The position numbers and the translations under genes are program-made. Under the pieces are notes generated by a model. That model was not told the DNA's origin, did not search any database, and saw only the letters and a program-made list of their open reading frames with translations. A stretch of DNA of 64,000 bases from assembly GCA_949317995.1 (NCBI GenBank), contig OX439036.1, positions 4,457,207-4,521,206 of the forward strand, written 5' to 3'. This DNA is from Acholoe squamosa (Eukaryota > Annelida > Polychaeta > Phyllodocida > Polynoidae). Positions 44,762-56,295 of this stretch are shown here, piece by piece. Position 1 is the stretch's first letter. Each line of letters starts with the position of its first letter.

Positions 44762-45169
44762 CCCGGGGGGGGCACTTGAATTTATTTTGACGGGGGTGTG
44801 CGGCTGGGCCTCTGACAGCTCTTACCCTTGTTAGGGAGATTTTACCCTCGAAAGTCCACCCTTGTTAGGGAATTTTCAGCCAAAAACTCCATCTTTTGGA
44901 AGGAAAATCTGATCAATGAAATCACATTTTGAAAATTGACTCAAAAATGTCTAGTAGTTGGGAAAATTTTCTTGAAAAAACAGCAAACTTTGCCTGATCC
45001 GCGGGCTTTTTGCCCAAAAGTAGACCCTTGTTAGGGAGATTTTCTTAAAAGTAGACCCTTGTTAGGGGGATTTTTCTTAAAAATAGGACCCTTGTTAGGG
45101 CAATTTTGGCCAAAAAGTGACCTTGCCAGCCGCACACATGTGGTACCAACACATATGAAGTGCCCCCCC
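44762..45169. mobile_element. 408 bp element with CCCGGGGGGGGCACTT terminus
   Basis: Left CCCGGGGGGGGCACTTGAA and right TATGAAGTGCCCCCCC are inverted. GTGTGCGGCTG/CAGCCGCACAC continues the pairing. TTATCT flanks both sides (44756-44761 and 45170-45175), a likely 6 bp target duplication. The interior repeats CCCTTGTTAGGGAGATTTT five or six times. Non-coding; superfamily not recognised. Confidence 0.85.
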
Positions 45170-45411
45170 TTATCTACTTCTCCTATAGTGGTTGTTTAAT
45201 ACAACTAGGTAAGGGATCTGATGGTGCTGTGGTTGCTATATATGTATCATTATGTATGGCCATGGTATCTACCCCATATATCTACCGATCCTATAATGCT
45301 CCTCTTAAAGCACATAGTAAGGCTCCTGATGGTGCTAGAGTTGGAAGACACGGTATCTCTCCCATATCTACTGATCCTATAGCGGTCATGTGATACTTTG
45401 TCCATGGCATA

Positions 45412-45645
45412 TATTGTGGTCGATCCACCCTGAGGGAGCTGTCCCCCAAGGCGTGGATGACCACAGTGTAAGCATGGAGGTTTGCTTCTGTATTTATGTC
45501 ATGTTATAAGAGTGCCTACAATAAATGAAATAAGTATGTAAATATGTCACGTGACTAGCAGTGGCTATCAGGAAATGTTACGCCACTGGGGGTGTGGTGA
45601 TCGGCCCTGCAATATTAATCCTATGGGAAGTATTTATTCACAGGC
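45412..45645 (+). mobile_element. dispersed hairpin element (copy 2)
   Basis: Hairpin arms TGTGGTCGATCCAC (45415-45428) and GTGGATGACCACA (45453-45465) pair with one base missing. Loop text CTGAGGGAGCTGTCCCCCAA matches the loop plan at 8152-8190. Downstream TTCTGTATTTATGTCATG, GTTACGCCACTGGGGGTGTG, GATCGGCCCTGCAAT and CCTATGGGAAGTATTTATTC match 8224-8455. The copy is shorter between hairpin and tail. Confidence 0.75.
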
Positions 45646-46090
45646 GGGGTAAGGGTCCTGCTAGGGCTCTGGTTGTTATATACAGTCATGATATCTACCC
45701 CATATCTAGTGGTCCTATAATTGTCCCCCTAAAGAATATACTAGTAAGGCTCCAGATGGTACCGGTGCTAGAGCCGTAAAGCATGATATCTGCCTTATAT
45801 CTATTAACCCAACAGAGGTCCAACCTAGCTAAATGTCCTGATGATGAAAATGTTACTCTACATTCAGCAAGGGTATCTACCCCAACCCCATTTAACTGTC
45901 CTAGAGGTCAGTGGTAAAACTATCTAGGTTAGGGTCCTAATGGAACAACGGTAGCTATCAATACATTCGTGGTTAAGATATCTTCTCAATATCCAGTGAT
46001 CCAATAGTTCACTTCATTGGATAAGTCTCCTTGTGATGCTGTGGAACACTCCATACTATGATATCCTATATCCACAAATTTTCCCCCTAT

Positions 46091-46318
46091 AAACTCTTGG
46101 TCACCCATCTCTGCCTCCCAAAATCACGGCCATGATGTAACAGGTGATTTCAGCGATGAAAACAAAAAAAATAACTGCCCATTGATAGCTGTCTGTCACT
46201 GGCAGAGGGTGTAGGTACAGTATCCTTAGCCCTCCCCGGCTTTCTAGTTCTATTAGAGGTTGGAGTATGATTATTTAGTTCACTATTAATCCCAAATCTT
46301 CTTCATTCCACAATCACT
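46091..46318. other. intergenic, no gene seen
   Basis: No supported feature. Confidence 0.5.
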
Positions 46319-46505
46319 GCACACCGGCGGCCAGGCGGCCACCATTGCTGCTTGTGATGTGATGACCTCATGACCTAGTTAGACCTGAAAACAAGGTCAT
46401 GGAAATCAGCTGCCTGTAGCTGCAGCCTAATTAAAATCACCTGCAACTGGCTCACACAGCGATGAAAACTTTGATAGCGTTAAGGTCGAAATTTCATCAG
46501 TGGAG
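46319..46505 (-). mobile_element. half copy of the 12765-type inverted-repeat element
   Basis: Reverse-complement matches to 12785-12930 include GTGAGCCAGTTGCAGGTGAT, TTAGGCTGCAGCTACAGGCA, TTTTCAGGTCTAACTAGGTC and ATGAGGTCATCACATCAC; GATAGCGTTAAGGTCGAAAT near the right is the terminal arm. The other arm is absent. Confidence 0.75.
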
Positions 46506-46668
46506 CTAGCCTGCCTGGAAGGCATTTCTCAAGATGGTAGGACTAGACCCCTGTCGAATCGTAGTGGGATCCCTCACAAGAACACTGACGAGGATAACTA
46601 TTAAAGGGCCCCTTACCTGACAAATACATGCATTATGATGGTTAGTTTTGAGGCGAGTCCTGTGTGCG

Positions 46669-46670
46669 AG

Positions 46671-46758
<88 letters not shown>

Positions 46759-46960
46759 CATAGGCAGAGACAAAGAGAGCGTGTGTAGAGCAAAATAGAG
46801 AAAGAAAGAAAGAGAGACAGAAAGAAAAAAGAAGAAAGACAGAAAGACAGAAAGAAACACAGAGAGACAGAGAGACCTAGGTAGAGGCAGAGAGAGCATA
46901 TATGTCTAGAGCAAAATAGAGACTTTGTGATGCCGAGATACACAAGAGAGAAAGACACAG
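46669..46960. repeat. purine simple-sequence tract (GA, GAAA, GACA)
   Basis: (GA)n to about 46725, then (GAAA)n to 46757, then mixed GAGACAGA words. Minus-strand frames rich in S, L and F are by-products. Confidence 0.97.
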
Positions 46961-47329
46961 AAAGAGGTTGGGGGAGGCAGAGAGCTCAACATTTATATTT
47001 ACAAACTATCCTCTGCCAATCCCCTATCTGACCGTGGTTAGTATATATGGTTATGTGAAGACGCTATATAGATCTAGTATAGATCTGTGCATTAGATCTT
47101 TAGATCTCTGTATGCATACATGGTTCCACTGTGTAAACCATGGATAATATTCACCACAGTCTCCGATCAAGGCGCAGTATCAGATTTACCAGTGTATACT
47201 GGTATAATGCAGGCCTTATATATACAGTGCAATCTGAACTGGGACAAGTGGATGAGTCAGACTGTGTGGACCAGGGGAATGAAATAGATAGCGAAGGAAC
47301 ACCTATGGACAGATACTGAGACAGGAGAT

Positions 47330-47330
<1 letters not shown>
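46961..47330. other. intergenic, no gene seen
   Basis: Several AGATCT palindromes cluster at 47069-47108. No gene. Confidence 0.5.

Positions 47331-47331
<1 letters not shown>

Positions 47332-47371
<40 letters not shown>
47332..47371. repeat. (GA)n microsatellite
   Basis: About 40 bp of GA dinucleotides. Confidence 0.97.
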
Positions 47372-47373
<2 letters not shown>

Positions 47374-47824
47374 AGAGGGAGAGAGTTTGGTTAAAAAGCA
47401 GTAAAAATGCGAGACAGAGCCTGGGGGACAGAATAAACACAGAAAGGGGTTAAGTAAAACAGGAGCAAGATGCTGACTAATAATTTAAGATAAAGAGATA
47501 GAGGTAAACAGATTTTCTTTAGAACCAGCAGTCCTAGGTAGTTCAACTAGCTGAACACATTTTAAAACTTCAAGGTCTTATTGAATAAAGCTGAATTCAT
47601 GAAACAACACGTTTTGATTTGAAAACCTCCATATGTTTATATTTTTTACTCCATAACAGATTCTGTTTCAAGAAACAATTTTCTGTGACAGAGCAATTCT
47701 TAAAGATGATTGCTTCATGAATAAATTAGACTAGTGCAGAAAACCTAGTAGATTTTATTCAACTATGGCAGTTTTACCAATCTATCTATTGTCTGTGTTC
47801 TAAGCTGCTTGTACACATTAAGCA
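47372..47824. other. intergenic, no gene seen
   Basis: No supported feature. Confidence 0.5.
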
Positions 47825-47825
47825 A

Positions 47826-47905
47826 TTGTGGATCAACAAGGTAAAAGGTTCGCCCGTGCACCCTATCGCAGGCGTACCTTTTTCCGTGTTGATCCACAAT
47901 TACAT
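47826..47905. repeat. about 80 bp palindrome, GTGGATCAACA type (copy 2)
   Basis: AATTGTGGATCAACAAGGTA pairs with TTTCCGTGTTGATCCACAATT; inner GGTTCGCC and GGCGTACC flank the loop CGTGCACCCTATCGCA. Same arms as the palindrome at 15587, different loop and flanks. Confidence 0.88.
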
Positions 47906-48191
47906 GTATCCATGTACTTGTATAGATAATCGCTGGATGCCCATCATCAAACGTATTATAGCTACAATAGCCTCCCACACGAGTGCAACAGCCACTAGTG
48001 TGAAATATTTTCATAGTCTGGATTAACCAAGAGCATAATATCGAGGCAGCAGAGTTACTCATACTAGACTTACTCACAATAGGTTATAGCTAAACTGTGG
48101 GTTCCAGCAACAAATTGAGTAGCACATAGAGGCGGTTTTTTACACTCTTCTTTCCCCTGAAAGATCCTAGATTTGATTAGTTTTCACAGGT

Positions 48192-48590
48192 TTCCTGATG
48201 TATGTGGATGACTTAGTTTTTTACAGTTCGAGCAAAAAAAATGGATGTAGCTTACTCTAGGTTACAACGAGATATAAACAGGGTTGAAACCTGGTGCATA
48301 CAGAAACGGTAGAGTGTAAATGTAGACAAAACCAAAACTGTCTGGTTTGGTGCGATGCAATAATTGAAAAGGTTACAGTTGTCCAAATTCACTGTGTATT
48401 CTAAACCACTTGATCTGCAATCAGATTATACCTATTTTGGCTTATGGATCGATAGTTATCTATGCCTTCAGCTAGCGATAAAAGATATTTTCCAAAAGGT
48501 CAATAGTTGCTTATTTAGGTTCAGTATATTGAGGAACTTAATGACCCAGAATGTTGCAATACTAGTTTACCAAGTTACAAAATAAGTTGC
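48192..48590 (+). pseudogene. non-LTR retrotransposon reverse transcriptase fragment
   Basis: In one frame 48192-48230 reads FLMYVDDLVFYSSS, the reverse transcriptase catalytic box (YVDD at 48201-48212). After an A-run at 48234-48241 the frame shifts, and from 48241 the next frame gives SRLQRDINRVETWC, then SVNVDKTKTVWFG, then KPLDLQSDYTYFGLWID and a helix-rich KDIFQKVNSCLFRFSIL. That is the order found after the YxDD box in non-LTR elements: DI..V..WC, N..KTK, and Y.YLG..ID. Stops lie at 48310 and 48361. The upstream fingers/palm and endonuclease are absent. An AATAAA-bearing AT-rich tail with (AATA) at 49452-49492 could be the element's 3' end. Confidence 0.8.
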
Positions 48591-49492
48591 ATATACAAGC
48601 AATCGGTAATCTGCGGATTGAAAACAACCCGCCGGGAAATGATGATGATAACAGTAGTGATGGGACTGCCTCGGTCAGAAGCATACATGGAGATGAAGAA
48701 GATGTATGCAATTAGATTGATATCGTGGCATCTCTTGATGAAGAAGATGAAACTGAGTAGCCCTTTGCTATCGACTGATTATGTTGAGGATCTAACTACC
48801 TGTGTGTTATGTATATGCTTCCATAGTTACTAACTCTGAGTGTGTATATTCCAAACTGGATGGAGCTGACCGGTTTAGAGGCACCTCTAGTTTAGGATTG
48901 TTTTCAGTTTGTTAGTTGAGGTTGCCACATTGAAGCTGACTGGATAAGAGACACCATGTCGCAGCAAATTAGTCAAAGTCTATTTTATGTTATATGAAAC
49001 AATGGAGTAGTACCGAAGCTTATGTCTCGATAGTATGATAAATGAACTGTTACTAATGCTGTTGCTCAACTATGTTCTGAATTTTCTAGGATAAAAATTT
49101 ATATGATGAAGGTTGACACATTTGTAGTCTTGGCCTGACTATAACAATGAGATGTGGATATATTTATAATTTAATTTATAATTATAAATTCCTAATAACC
49201 TGCCTTTTATTTGCATACTGTGAGGTTTTGGAGATGTGATTTTTTTCAAACAACTAATCTAGGATCACTGTCGTTTTTACTCATTATCTAATTGGGAATC
49301 ATAAGCCTGTAGTTCAAACTCTATAGTTACAAAAAATTGAGACACTGTAATAGTGCATTATATAGAGATTACTTGTAAACAATATGTCTTACAATTGAAC
49401 TTGATTTAATAATTGTATGTCAATTTTCCACTTATTTCATTTGTGAGACGTACAATAAACATCTTTTCAAACTCAAAAGAATAAATAAATAG
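48591..49492 (+). other. possible 3' part of the decayed retrotransposon
   Basis: AT-rich sequence between the reverse transcriptase piece and ACAATAAACATCTTTTCAAA then AATAAATAAATAG, an ending of the type seen in non-LTR elements. No frame remains. Assignment is inference from position and tail. Confidence 0.35.
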
Positions 49493-49968
49493 TATCAGAT
49501 AGTGCATCAGTCCCATAGAATTGTGATGATACTTGCAACCCCAATCATACCTTACGATGAAGACCAATGACAGTAAAATTAGATATATGAGTGAAATTTC
49601 TGAATTAGATTTTCTCCAAGTGGGTCCATATTCCTCGGAAAGCCCACCGAGCCCAGTAGCATTATGGGTGTCTTTTAACCTTGCTTAGAGACAGCTTTGG
49701 CCACCTTAGAAAGGGACATCGAGTGAGGGATATGAAGATACATATACAGGGGTGGTTACGGTATTGGACTTGGATAGATGGCTGGTTGATAGTACTGGGT
49801 ATAATAATGTAGATGGGATGGGTGGCTGGTGGACTGCATGATGCTGGGGGAGTCTTATAATGGGGTGATGTGGTGGAATTTGCCTTAGTATAGCCGTGCT
49901 GGCCCAGTTATACATACCAGTGTCGTTATGGTCATGACCTTAGAGCCATCTCAAGATCATCCCCACCC
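49493..49968. other. intergenic, no gene seen
   Basis: No supported feature. Confidence 0.5.
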
Positions 49969-50200
49969 CTTACAGTCCTTTAAGGGTCACTGGTGCAGGA
50001 GTGCATCATGCCATCGGTCGTCATGATACACCGATAAAGTGCTGGTGGGACTGCTAATCAACACTTCATTGGAGCATCATGCCAACCCTCCTGAAGTATA
50101 CCAACGATCTTGTTTAGATATGATGCCACAATGTAGACCTGGTGCATTACGGCGGCATGGTCATGATGCAATAATGCATTAACAGTCCTTAAAGCGCTAG
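49969..50200. mobile_element. TTAA-type MITE
   Basis: CAGTCCTTTAAGGGTCACTG, GAGTGCATCATGCCATCGGT, CGTCATGATACACCGATAAA, CAACACTTCATTGGAGCATC and GCATTAACAGTCCTTAAAGC run in family order. Terminal TTAA duplications have been lost. Confidence 0.78.
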
Positions 50201-50560
50201 TATACCCCCTGTTCCCCATCCCGTACCAAGCGCTCGCCCCTGGTACCGGTCTGTAATAGGGCCCACATCCACCTTGGGATTCACCACCACCTAGATGCTA
50301 TCATTCTTACAGTCCTGCAAAGGGCCCTTTCTGCCACAACCAGAAAAGGGTCCTGGCAGAGCTATGGTAGGTATACCTTTTATCCTTATTGGCTCATGAT
50401 GAAGTACCGATCTCAAAAATATGAGGTTACCGAGTCTTTTCTTGTGCCTCAGCAGGGCCATTAATAAAAAGTGCCGACCCATCTAGAAGTAAACGATGAA
50501 TTTAGAAACAATCTTTTTAGAAAGATATTTCTGGAATACAACCAGAGAATTCATAGTTCT
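50201..50560. other. intergenic, no gene seen
   Basis: No supported feature. Confidence 0.5.
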
Positions 50561-51652
50561 CAGGATCGTGTTTCAATAGTTTCCACGACTGGACACCCTC
50601 AAATCGTAGTGGGAGGTGTAAGAAATGACTCCATACCAGTGACTACATAGTCAGCTCCAGTAGAGGCCTCAAAATAGCAGCTGCTATTTATTCAACTACT
50701 GGCTCAATACACACCACTATGAAGTCATAGCACCCAGTCGTAGGGGCTACTATTGGCAACATAGTGACCAGTCATACCTCCTTCATGGTCTAGTATGCAC
50801 TCCTGTGTTCAAATGAGCATAGGGCTGCAGTAACTACCATAATGTCTCATATAGGAGCCGGGCCTTGAATAGCAGCCTCCCTTGAATAGGGGCCGGGGTA
50901 GGAGGGCTGTCAAATCGGTGTCAAATAGGGGCCGGGCCTTGAATAGGGGCCTGGTGGGGCCAGTTTTAGGTGGTTTTAGGAAGACATGATGATGTATAAT
51001 TGTTCTACGTAATTCCCTTTCAAATTACATCTGATAGATCTATATCTAATGACCTAATTGTATCTAAAACAATGTATGCTGTTATTCTTTCTTAACAGTA
51101 GGGCTGAGGTGTCAGCTAGGTGTGAAATCCTTTGTAATTTTATTAGAAAGCCATGGTGGGTGAGGGTTAGGTATGACAGGCATGACAGCTTTGTAAGGCC
51201 TAGTGCTCTATCTACACCACTGCATACTAGTAACTACATAGTTGGCCCATGTGTGGAAGTAATGCTCAATTCTTAGGTGAAACACCACACTTTTCCAAAT
51301 GATATTTTATTCTTTAGAAAAAAAACCTGCCATCCCAGAGTCAAAGGCGCTGGCCACAGGGTTATAGGTAGTAGTGTGAAGAACCCAGATTGGATACATT
51401 TGAGCAAAGGAGTGCAGAGGGCAGCAGCTAAGGCTACCCACTAATTATTCACACAGAGGGTTGTCATACCAGGGTCCCTTATTGAAGCACTGCTGTGGTG
51501 GCTATTTAGCCAGCAGGCAGTACGATCACCCAGTAATGTAGCCAGCTATTTAGTCACCAAGGCCAAAATCCTAAGATCACCTGCTAAGATTTGACCCATC
51601 TCCAGTCGTAGCTGGCTGAACCTGTCGTGGAAACTATTGAAACACGATCCTG
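50561..51652. mobile_element. 1.1 kb element with 29 bp inverted termini
   Basis: CAGGATCGTGTTTCAATAGT then TTCCACGAC (50561-50589) is repeated as a perfect inverted copy at 51624-51652. Inside are GTCGTAG words and, at 50863-50965, repeated AATAGGGGCCGGGCCTTG units. A 72-residue plus frame (51058-51276) shows no transposase motif. The flanks show no clear duplication. A non-autonomous element is the simplest reading; an inverted duplication of another origin is possible. Confidence 0.7.
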
Positions 51653-52180
51653 GTCATCTTCCCTAAATGATATCGTGAGTTTTAATGAATTGACCTCCTG
51701 AGAGACAGAATAGTTCAGAGATCCATTTCCTATATAGTCAATTTCCTATATTCATCTGTTACGACTTAAGATAATTGCATACTCTAATAGGGGAGAATGT
51801 GATATAGCCTATGTCTAAACCATTCTAGCAGATGGTCGCCATTTTAGCACTCATTGTTTTTGAACAGGAGATGAACCAAACAGCCAGGTTGGTTACATTA
51901 TATGGGAAGTTAACTCTATACCTTGTAGAAACAGCCTAACCAAATTGCTGGCTTCCTTGAAAATGGCTAGGTGCACACTAATCCTGCCCAAAGCACAGAG
52001 GGGCGATAGACCGTTATTTTTGTTGGCGAGTTAGAATACGGAGGAGGAGCTGCAGTCATTTAGGGTAGGCGGAGGTAGAGGAGAGGGTGTGGAGACAGGA
52101 CTGGTCAGTATCAACCATACCTCTTTGGGGACTACTTACTCATTGATGCTTCATACCCATTGTTTGGTGTATTGCCTAGC
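51653..52180. other. intergenic, no gene seen
   Basis: No supported feature. Confidence 0.5.
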
Positions 52181-52440
52181 TATTTAAGGGATGCTAATGC
52201 AGGAGTACAACATGCCTCTTTGTTGTCATGCACATATAAAATGCTCGCAAGCCATAATGCGTGCACTTCATAAGGGCATCATGCCAACCCTCCGCGAGTG
52301 TATCATGCCATCATCGCTTAAGGCTATGCATGATGCTTGAAAATAGTTCTGGTGAGTTACTCACCTGGGCTACATTTGTGCATCAGGAAAACCACTGGAC
52401 ATAATGCATTAATGCATAAGCTGTCCTTAAAGGGTTACCC
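52181..52440. mobile_element. TTAA-type MITE, diverged
   Basis: TATTTAAGGGATGCTAATGC, GGAGTACAACATGCCTCTTT, CTTCATAAGGGCATCATGCC, GTGAGTTACTCACC and CTGTCCTTAAAGGGTTACC follow the family pattern, including the GAGTTACTCACC sub-hairpin seen at 13340 and 53950. Confidence 0.75.
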
Positions 52441-52841
52441 TGAAATGCTGACCTGGATAATTACTTACCAGGGCTGCATTATGTGGTTGATAATCAGTAT
52501 GATGCTTTCCTGCCATGCTGGCAAAAAAGAGAAAACCCGCCAGGTTTGGTTTCATGCCTCATAGCTACCAATGCCAACGAAAGGTTTTAAACATTTTACG
52601 ATCCATAAAGGGTACCTTGAAAGTGTCTGAGTACCACCACCCATCACTTACTCCTACATAGACCTCCTCTAACTGTACCCTCCATAGTCTGCAGACACTG
52701 TTCGTCTTTAATTTGTTTTTAAAAAAAAGATACTGAAAGGGGTGCACATATATATCCTCAGAATACTCTTTCTCAAGTATAGAAAAGCTCTGAAGTATAG
52801 AATAGGGAATGGGTGGGGCAGTGAACAATCGATGTTTGCCC

Positions 52842-52849
<8 letters not shown>
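52441..52849. other. intergenic, no gene seen
   Basis: No supported feature. Confidence 0.5.
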
Positions 52850-52905
<56 letters not shown>

Positions 52906-53035
52906 TGTCCGTCAGGGAGAGCAAGAATGAAAGAGACAGAGGGAAACAGAGGCAGACACGGCAATACAGACAGAGAAATACAGAGACAGAGAGACAGAGA
53001 CAGAGACAGACAGAATCAGAGAAAGGCAAAGAGAA
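52850..53035. repeat. (GA)n microsatellite and purine tract
   Basis: About 50 bp of GA, then GAGACAGAGAC words to about 53035. Arginine/glutamate-rich plus frames and serine/leucine-rich minus frames are by-products. Confidence 0.97.
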
Positions 53036-53869
53036 AAAAAAGTGATCCTCTGAGAGTAACGAGAAACATCTAAAGACCAAGAAGGAACAAAACTGTACAT
53101 AAAACACTGGTAAACTAAGATAGATATATATTGAGAAAGTTTAAATTCAGGGTATACATAGTTTCAGCTGGTGTTGTCAAGCAATTGCACCTAGTCACAA
53201 GACGTGCCCCTGTTTCCATGTTTGCTTAACCTACAGCCCACGCCCACCCCTCACCATGACTATTTAGTGGTTTAACCTGTCAACCCCTCCACAACCAATA
53301 AAACCCTCCCTAACCCATTCATTCTCACCAATCACCCAATCCTACCTCAATTATTCTCTAAATTTAATCATCATTACACTCCATAGGCACTCTGTAGTCC
53401 ATCAAGGCTTGCATGATGTCTCCTATAACAAAATATACCTGCTGCGTCTGCCGACCCCACACGACCAATCGATTTGATAAGATGTGCAGGGTGGTTTGCT
53501 CCACCTAATTTTGCCAAAATTAAACAGATTATTTGCATAATGACCAAAACAAAACAAAATGATGTCCCTTTTCTCTTCACTGTCCGCCCATTATTTAAAT
53601 CAGGTCCTGGGGCTCCTTTTGCTGTAGGGGCTCAGCAATGGCTTGGTCCACAATGTCCCAAGCATGGTGTGAAATGTACTGCATTGTTGGGTAAGATTGT
53701 ATGCATGCACAACCTACAATGTATGATACAGAAGAGTTCATCATGCCTGGACTCCCAATGAATGTGTTTAATAGCGCCATGACACACATACAGCCTTTCA
53801 CTTAGCTGTGGTAGCTCTAAATAATTCATGCTGTTGTATAATTGTGGCACTCGTGTGTGTGAAATATTA
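53036..53869. other. intergenic, no gene seen
   Basis: Frames at 53374-53580 (minus) and 53474-53761 (plus) overlap and match nothing known to me. No promoter or splice context. Confidence 0.45.
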
Positions 53870-53990
53870 ATTTCACCCTTTGAGGGCTGCGTACTGCAGC
53901 AATGCATCATGCCCATTGGTCATCATGATGCATGGAAACAGCCCTGGTGAGTAACTCGCCAGGGCTGTTTTCATGCATCATGATAACCCT
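53870..53990. mobile_element. TTAA-type MITE, hairpin subfamily
   Basis: CACCCTTTGAGGGCTGCGTA, AATGCATCATGCCCATTGGT and a perfect sub-hairpin GCCCTGGTGAGTAACTCGCC/AGGGC flanked by CATGCATGGAAACA and TGTTTTCATGCATCATG. The right terminus is replaced by the CACTG element at 53994. Confidence 0.75.
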
Positions 53991-53993
53991 ATG

Positions 53994-54182
53994 CACTGTT
54001 GAAAAAAATAAATCAGAATAACAGAAGGATCCTTTTCCCGAATTTGCCAGACATTCGGCATAATTTTCACAGAGATTCCTTGTACCAGCAAACTGCAAGC
54101 CGGAGCCACATTAGTTCATTGTAATACAAGTGTGGTGGTGAACCATTCAGAATTACGAGGATCCCAGGTAGATTGAAAAGTG
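53994..54182 (+). mobile_element. CACTG-terminal MITE (copy 4 of 4)
   Basis: CACTGTTGAAAAAAATAAAT at the left, then GAATTTGCCAGACATTCGGC, TTTTCACAGAGATTCCTTG and GATCCCAGGTAGATTGAAAA, ending near GTG. It lies directly against the preceding MITE, so it probably inserted into it. Confidence 0.8.
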
Positions 54183-55676
54183 TTTTTTTTGTTTTTTTTT
54201 AAGTGTGAGGTTGCTACTCTCCCAGAGGAATGGCAACATTCACCAATGTGCATTAACGTTCCTGTATCAGCAGCAGTTAAATGTTGTCTGAGGGTGTTTC
54301 ATGTACCTATTGTACGGTGTTACACCCCGTATTGTGTGTATTATGTCGTGTTGGGACATGAGGGTATTATTTAATTCATGACCATGACATGATGATTATC
54401 ACGCACAAATCTCACCTACTTTTAGAAACACTTCTCATCAGCAAAACAGAACCGTGGGTGTTCTCTGCTACCTTTCCATGTAAGGGAATTGTAAGAAACT
54501 GTCCATGTGTAATACTTTCGTTAACCAAGTGATTGTGCCTGCTGTATGGATCAATTAAATTAAGGGAGAAAACATCATTTCACAAATGTGTTTATGGATA
54601 AAAGGTCAATCCTTATCCAATTTTAGCATAAAAGCAGTTTTCACTGGTTTTTGCACTTTCCGTATTCCACCAATTTGCTATCTTCCATGGAAGGTTTAGG
54701 ATATAGGGTTGGTGCCCGGTTCAGTCACTTTGGCAGAGTAACCAGTTCCATTTTTGAGTTCCCGTATGTTGATACCAACACTGCCATTAACAGTCCCCAT
54801 CATTTGTGGCCTTAATCCTTACTATTTTGTTGACACCTAGATAAAATGAAACAAAATCAGAAAGAAAGAAATTGTGAGGGAGAATGCATGTCTACTATTC
54901 ATTATAACATCATCCTATTCAGATTGCTTGGCAAGACTACCTATCCCTTTCCTTAGTCCCCCACATATCCCCCTCATGATTATCATTAGTCTGTTGTGAG
55001 TTGCCTTAGACCTCACCCTGTTCTTATCTACATACACACATACCAGCGTCTGTATAGCGTCTCCACGGCGTTCTATCAGCGTCTGTCTACCCCAGCTGCA
55101 CGCAATATCCTCTGTATGTACCCACAGGGGTATCCACCCCATCCTAATACCTCATTCCTATACTACTTCTCTCCAATACTGAGACTCTGCACGTCTGTGT
55201 TATTGCCTTCCGTCTCTCCCGTCCTCTGAGCCTGGACCCTTCCTTGCCACTCCTCCCGCCTGCTGCCCTGTCCTTTTGTTGAAAGCCTATAAGAGTTTTC
55301 ATCCCTCCTCTTCCCTTTCTATCTCCGTTTACCTTCACCTTCACCTTCCTGCCAAGATCCTTCCCTGCCAGTACCACCCTGCCTTCTTCCCTTGCTGACT
55401 ACATTTAGTCCTCCTGACTGCCTGACTCCTTAACATCTTTCCTGCCCTCTCCTCTTGACTCTGTTCCTACCTCACTTACCTCCAACCCCTTGTTTCTCCC
55501 CTCTCACTCCACCCCCGCATTTAACTGCATCATTCCCTCTCTTCCTTCCTCCCCTTCTCTTCCTTCCCCTTACTACTTCACACCTGTCTAATACCCCTTT
55601 CCTTCCTTCCCCTCTCCCTGTTTTTCTTTGACCTCGCTTTTTTATGCCCCACCTTTCTGCCAAGTGCTACCCCTAT
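54183..55676. other. intergenic with pyrimidine-rich tract
   Basis: No gene. From about 55190 to 55640 the plus strand is C+T rich (TCCTTCCTCCCCTTCTC-like), giving lysine/arginine/glycine-rich minus frames that are not credible proteins. Confidence 0.5.
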
Positions 55677-55875
55677 GGACTCTCTAAAGGGCGCTGATGC
55701 AGGAGTGAATCATGCCCATCGGTCGTCATGATGCACCAATAAAGAGCTGGTGAGCAGTCTCACTTCATTGGTGCATCGTGACGACCGTAGGGTTGACATG
55801 ATGCAAGTAACTTGGCATTATCATGACCGATGGGCCTGATGCATGTATACAGCACATTGGCCATTAGAGGGTTAA
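55677..55875. mobile_element. TTAA-type MITE
   Basis: CTCTAAAGGGCGCTGATGCA, GTCGTCATGATGCACCAATA, TCTCACTTCATTGGTGCATC and CATTGGCCATTAGAGGGTTAA, with right-hand TTAA at 55872-55875 and an eroded left end. Confidence 0.8.
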
Positions 55876-56295
55876 CCACACCCCCCTCTCATACTGGTTA
55901 GCGTGTCATGTATTATTAGTAGAGAACAGGCTATCACACAATTAAGGTACCATGTACAATACACTCCTCACGCCCCGGGCTCGTAAAGCAGGGTGGGGCT
56001 GTCTCATTGGGGGGGAATCCCTTCTACTTATACACTGGGAGGAGAAAGGGGTATAGGAAGGGCAGGTGGTATACCGACCTAGCGGGAATTATTTTTGGCC
56101 AATCAAAAAATTCCCTTCATTCAGTGCTGACTTTTTAGAGTGCATTACATAAGACCTGGTAGCTATCATGCTGGCTGTCGTCAGTCATCATCTCGCAGGG
56201 TACCAGGTCAAGCAGGGATTACCCCACTAAGGATCCTGCTAGCCAGGAATAGCGTGACTCTATGTTTGTTCTGCGGCTGGCCGGGCCTTCAGCCC
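55876..56295. other. intergenic, no gene seen
   Basis: No supported feature. Confidence 0.5.

Larger units (their letters stand above)
44646..46090. repeat. degenerate tandem array, about 100-110 bp unit, split by two elements
   Basis: GGTATCTACCCCATATCTAC, TGATCCTATAGTGGTC, AGGTAAGGGTCCTGATGGTG and GTGGTTGCTATATA recur through the region. Two other elements (44762-45169 and 45412-45645) interrupt the units, and the unit text resumes cleanly after each. Confidence 0.8.

Noticed and set aside
46506..46958. 150-residue minus-strand frame
   Set aside because: Translation of the GA/GAAA simple repeat.
52565..53107. 180-residue minus-strand frame
   Set aside because: Its core is the (GA)n microsatellite; the flanks show no known domain.
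53374..53761. Opposing frames on both strands
   Set aside because: Neither shows a known motif; overlap of two open frames in plain sequence is expected by chance.
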